Assembly: GCA_038225475.1 (NCBI GenBank)
Contig: JBBRRA010000003.1
Location: forward strand, 221,237 to 285,236
Direction: 5' to 3'
Source of the DNA: Polymorphobacter_B sp038225475
GTDB lineage: Bacteria; Pseudomonadota; Alphaproteobacteria; Sphingomonadales; Sphingomonadaceae
Length of the DNA: 64,000 bases
A model generated the notes under the pieces. The model had not been told where the DNA came from. It did no database searches and saw only the letters and a list, made by a program, of their open reading frames with translations. Shown one piece after another: positions 61,924-64,000 of the stretch (within the stretch, counting starts at the first letter, position 1; each line of letters begins with the position of its first letter). A program made the translations under genes and the position numbers.

Positions 61924-62349
61924 ATGTCGATCGGTTTGATTCTCAGCGGTAAGAAGCCGTTGATCAGCGTCACCACAACGACCAGCATCCGCGAAATCAC
62001 TGCACTCTTGTACCAGCACCGTATCGGCGCGGTCTTGGTGGTCGAAGATGGCGCGATCCTCGGGATCGTCTCGGAGCGTGACATCGTCGCCGGGTTGCAT
62101 CTCCACGGTCCGGCGGTCCTCGATACCCCCGCTGGGATCGTCATGACTGCGCCGGTGGTCACCGTAGCGCCGGCAGCCAGCATTGCGGAGGCGATGGGGG
62201 TGATGACAAACCGCCGGATCCGCCATTTGCCGGTGGTCGATTGCGGCGAGCTGCTCGGGTTGGTGTCGATCGGTGACCTCGTCAAGCGCCGGATCGACGA
62301 CGCCGAACGCGAAGCCGCGACCCTCAAAGAGTATATCACTGCCGCTTGA
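61924..62349 (+). CDS. Stand-alone CBS-pair protein
   Basis: A 141-residue protein made of two CBS domains (about 5-60 and 70-130), with the pairs ILGIVSERDIV and LLGLVSIGDLV and the helix NRRIRHLPVV. Such proteins bind adenosyl ligands (AMP, SAM, ATP) and regulate partners; nothing here reveals the partner. GGGGAAG just upstream is the ribosome-binding site. Confidence 0.88.
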   Translation: MSIGLILSGKKPLISVTTTTSIREITALLYQHRIGAVLVVEDGAILGIVSERDIVAGLHLHGPAVLDTPAGIVMTAPVVTVAPAASIAEAMGVMTNRRIRHLPVVDCGELLGLVSIGDLVKRRIDDAEREAATLKEYITAA

Positions 62350-62920
62350 GGACAGTTTTCTTCAGGAGGATGAAAAAGGCGCTTGCCATGCCCGGACGCC
62401 GCGCCTAGATGACCACTCCCGGTTGACGGGCAGCGGGTTCGCCGGCAGCCAGTCAGTCCCACATAGCGGTAGCGGTCAATTCGGCCTTAACAGGTCGGGT
62501 TTTTCGTTGGGGTTTCGGAAGGCAATCCGGCGAAAGCCTGGAAAAAGTTTCCGGAAAAAAGTCGTTGACGGGGTTTGAGACACGGCGCATAAGCCGCCCC
62601 CGACGCCGGAACGAACCACTGGGTTTGCTTCTGGGTCTCGGAAAATCTAGCCGCTCGGTTCCCCCGATAATTCAGGGGACATGAGCGGTGTCGCTCTTTC
62701 TCATCGTAGGTTGAATGAAGGGACATGTGGGCGGCGGTCCATGGCTCCGAGCGTACAAGGGCTCGGGCGTCATGGTTAAAACACGCCTCCTATGTGTCTT
62801 AAACTACCACAATGCACTGCCGACTTTCGGGTCGGAATTGCTAGTTTAGTTTGAAGCAGATTGGACGCTCCTTGAACGGATTGCGTCGTTGGATTTATCC
62901 GGCGGCACGGTTCGGACATG
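62350..62920 (+). other. Ribosomal RNA operon promoter and leader region
   Basis: 571 bp without a protein gene. It contains the candidate rrn promoter (listed separately) and about 320 nt of leader. In the leader, GAGCG-GTGT-CGCTC (62683-62696) forms a boxB-like hairpin whose right arm continues into CTCTTTCTC, resembling boxA. Further on, CCGAC-TTTCG-GGTCGG (62820-62834) is a second hairpin. These probably support antitermination and 16S processing. Short open frames here are ignored. Confidence 0.6.
62565..62593 (+). promoter_or_regulatory. rRNA operon promoter
   Basis: -35 TTGACG (62565-62570), 17-bp spacer, -10 CATAAG (62588-62593), with an A-rich UP-element-like run (GAAAAAG and GGAAAAAAG, 62541-62561) before the -35. 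Predicted transcription start near 62600. Confidence 0.75.

Positions 62921-64000
<1,080 letters not shown>

Overview
The window comes from a high-GC alphaproteobacterium, most likely order Sphingomonadales. The evidence is the partial 16S rRNA gene at the right edge (62921-64000), whose variable regions read like that order, the alphaproteobacterial gene sets (a BamF/DUF3035 lipoprotein after lspA, DUF4167 after prmC) and the gene order throughout. I cannot name a genus from sequence reading alone. There is no insertion sequence, prophage, CRISPR array or tRNA gene that I can support. Most of the window is compact chromosomal core.

Layout. 1-2.8 kb: end of lspA, a BamF-like lipoprotein, a HerA/YjgR-type ATPase and a small secreted protein. 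2.8-8.1 kb: an envelope quality-control block (degP-like protease, hflC, hflK, reverse strand), divergent from mrp and a CoA-binding protein. 8.2-15.9 kb: mixed accessory and housekeeping genes (a low-GC CPBP protease, a CysQ-like phosphatase, pmbA, DUF3309, an MFS exporter, a TusA-like protein, an orphan peptide-binding lipoprotein, cysteine synthase). 15.9-34.2 kb: a complete dcw division/cell-wall cluster, mraZ-rsmH-ftsL-ftsI-murE-murF-mraY-murD-ftsW-murG-murC-murB-ddl-ftsQ-ftsA-ftsZ, in which 13 of 15 junctions are 4-nt start/stop overlaps. Its control region carries DnaA-box-like sites and 10-bp-spaced MraZ-box-like repeats over a candidate promoter.

34.2-37.2 kb: a reverse-strand arsenic operon, arsR-arsI-arsC(LMW-PTP type)-arsC(glutaredoxin type)-aquaglyceroporin-arsN-like acetyltransferase. 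It should handle inorganic and organic arsenicals without an ArsB or Acr3 pump. 37.2-40.5 kb: a DUF1800/DUF1501 pair and a Gly/Tyr-rich secreted protein. 40.5-45.2 kb: ybgC-tolQ-tolR-tolA-tolB-pal plus an LTxxQ periplasmic protein. 45.3-52.1 kb: the translation/targeting block ffh-rpsP-rimM-trmD-rplS and, upstream, dapF-mtaB-ftsY. 52.2-59.7 kb (forward): ispG, an SRPBCC-GNAT-SMR trio, then hisS-prfA-prmC, DUF4167 and a PNPOx-like protein. 59.7-62.4 kb: an OprP-type porin behind a PHO-box-like site, a strong intrinsic terminator, a two-TM protein and a CBS protein. 62.4-64 kb: rRNA promoter, leader and 16S rRNA running off the edge.

The points I would look at first are the organoarsenical operon with its probably leaderless, self-occluded arsR; the C-terminal domain of hisS, which has a sharply different base composition (about 53% GC against about 70% upstream); the DnaA/MraZ control region of the dcw cluster; and the long Ala/Glu repeat tail on ribosomal protein S16.
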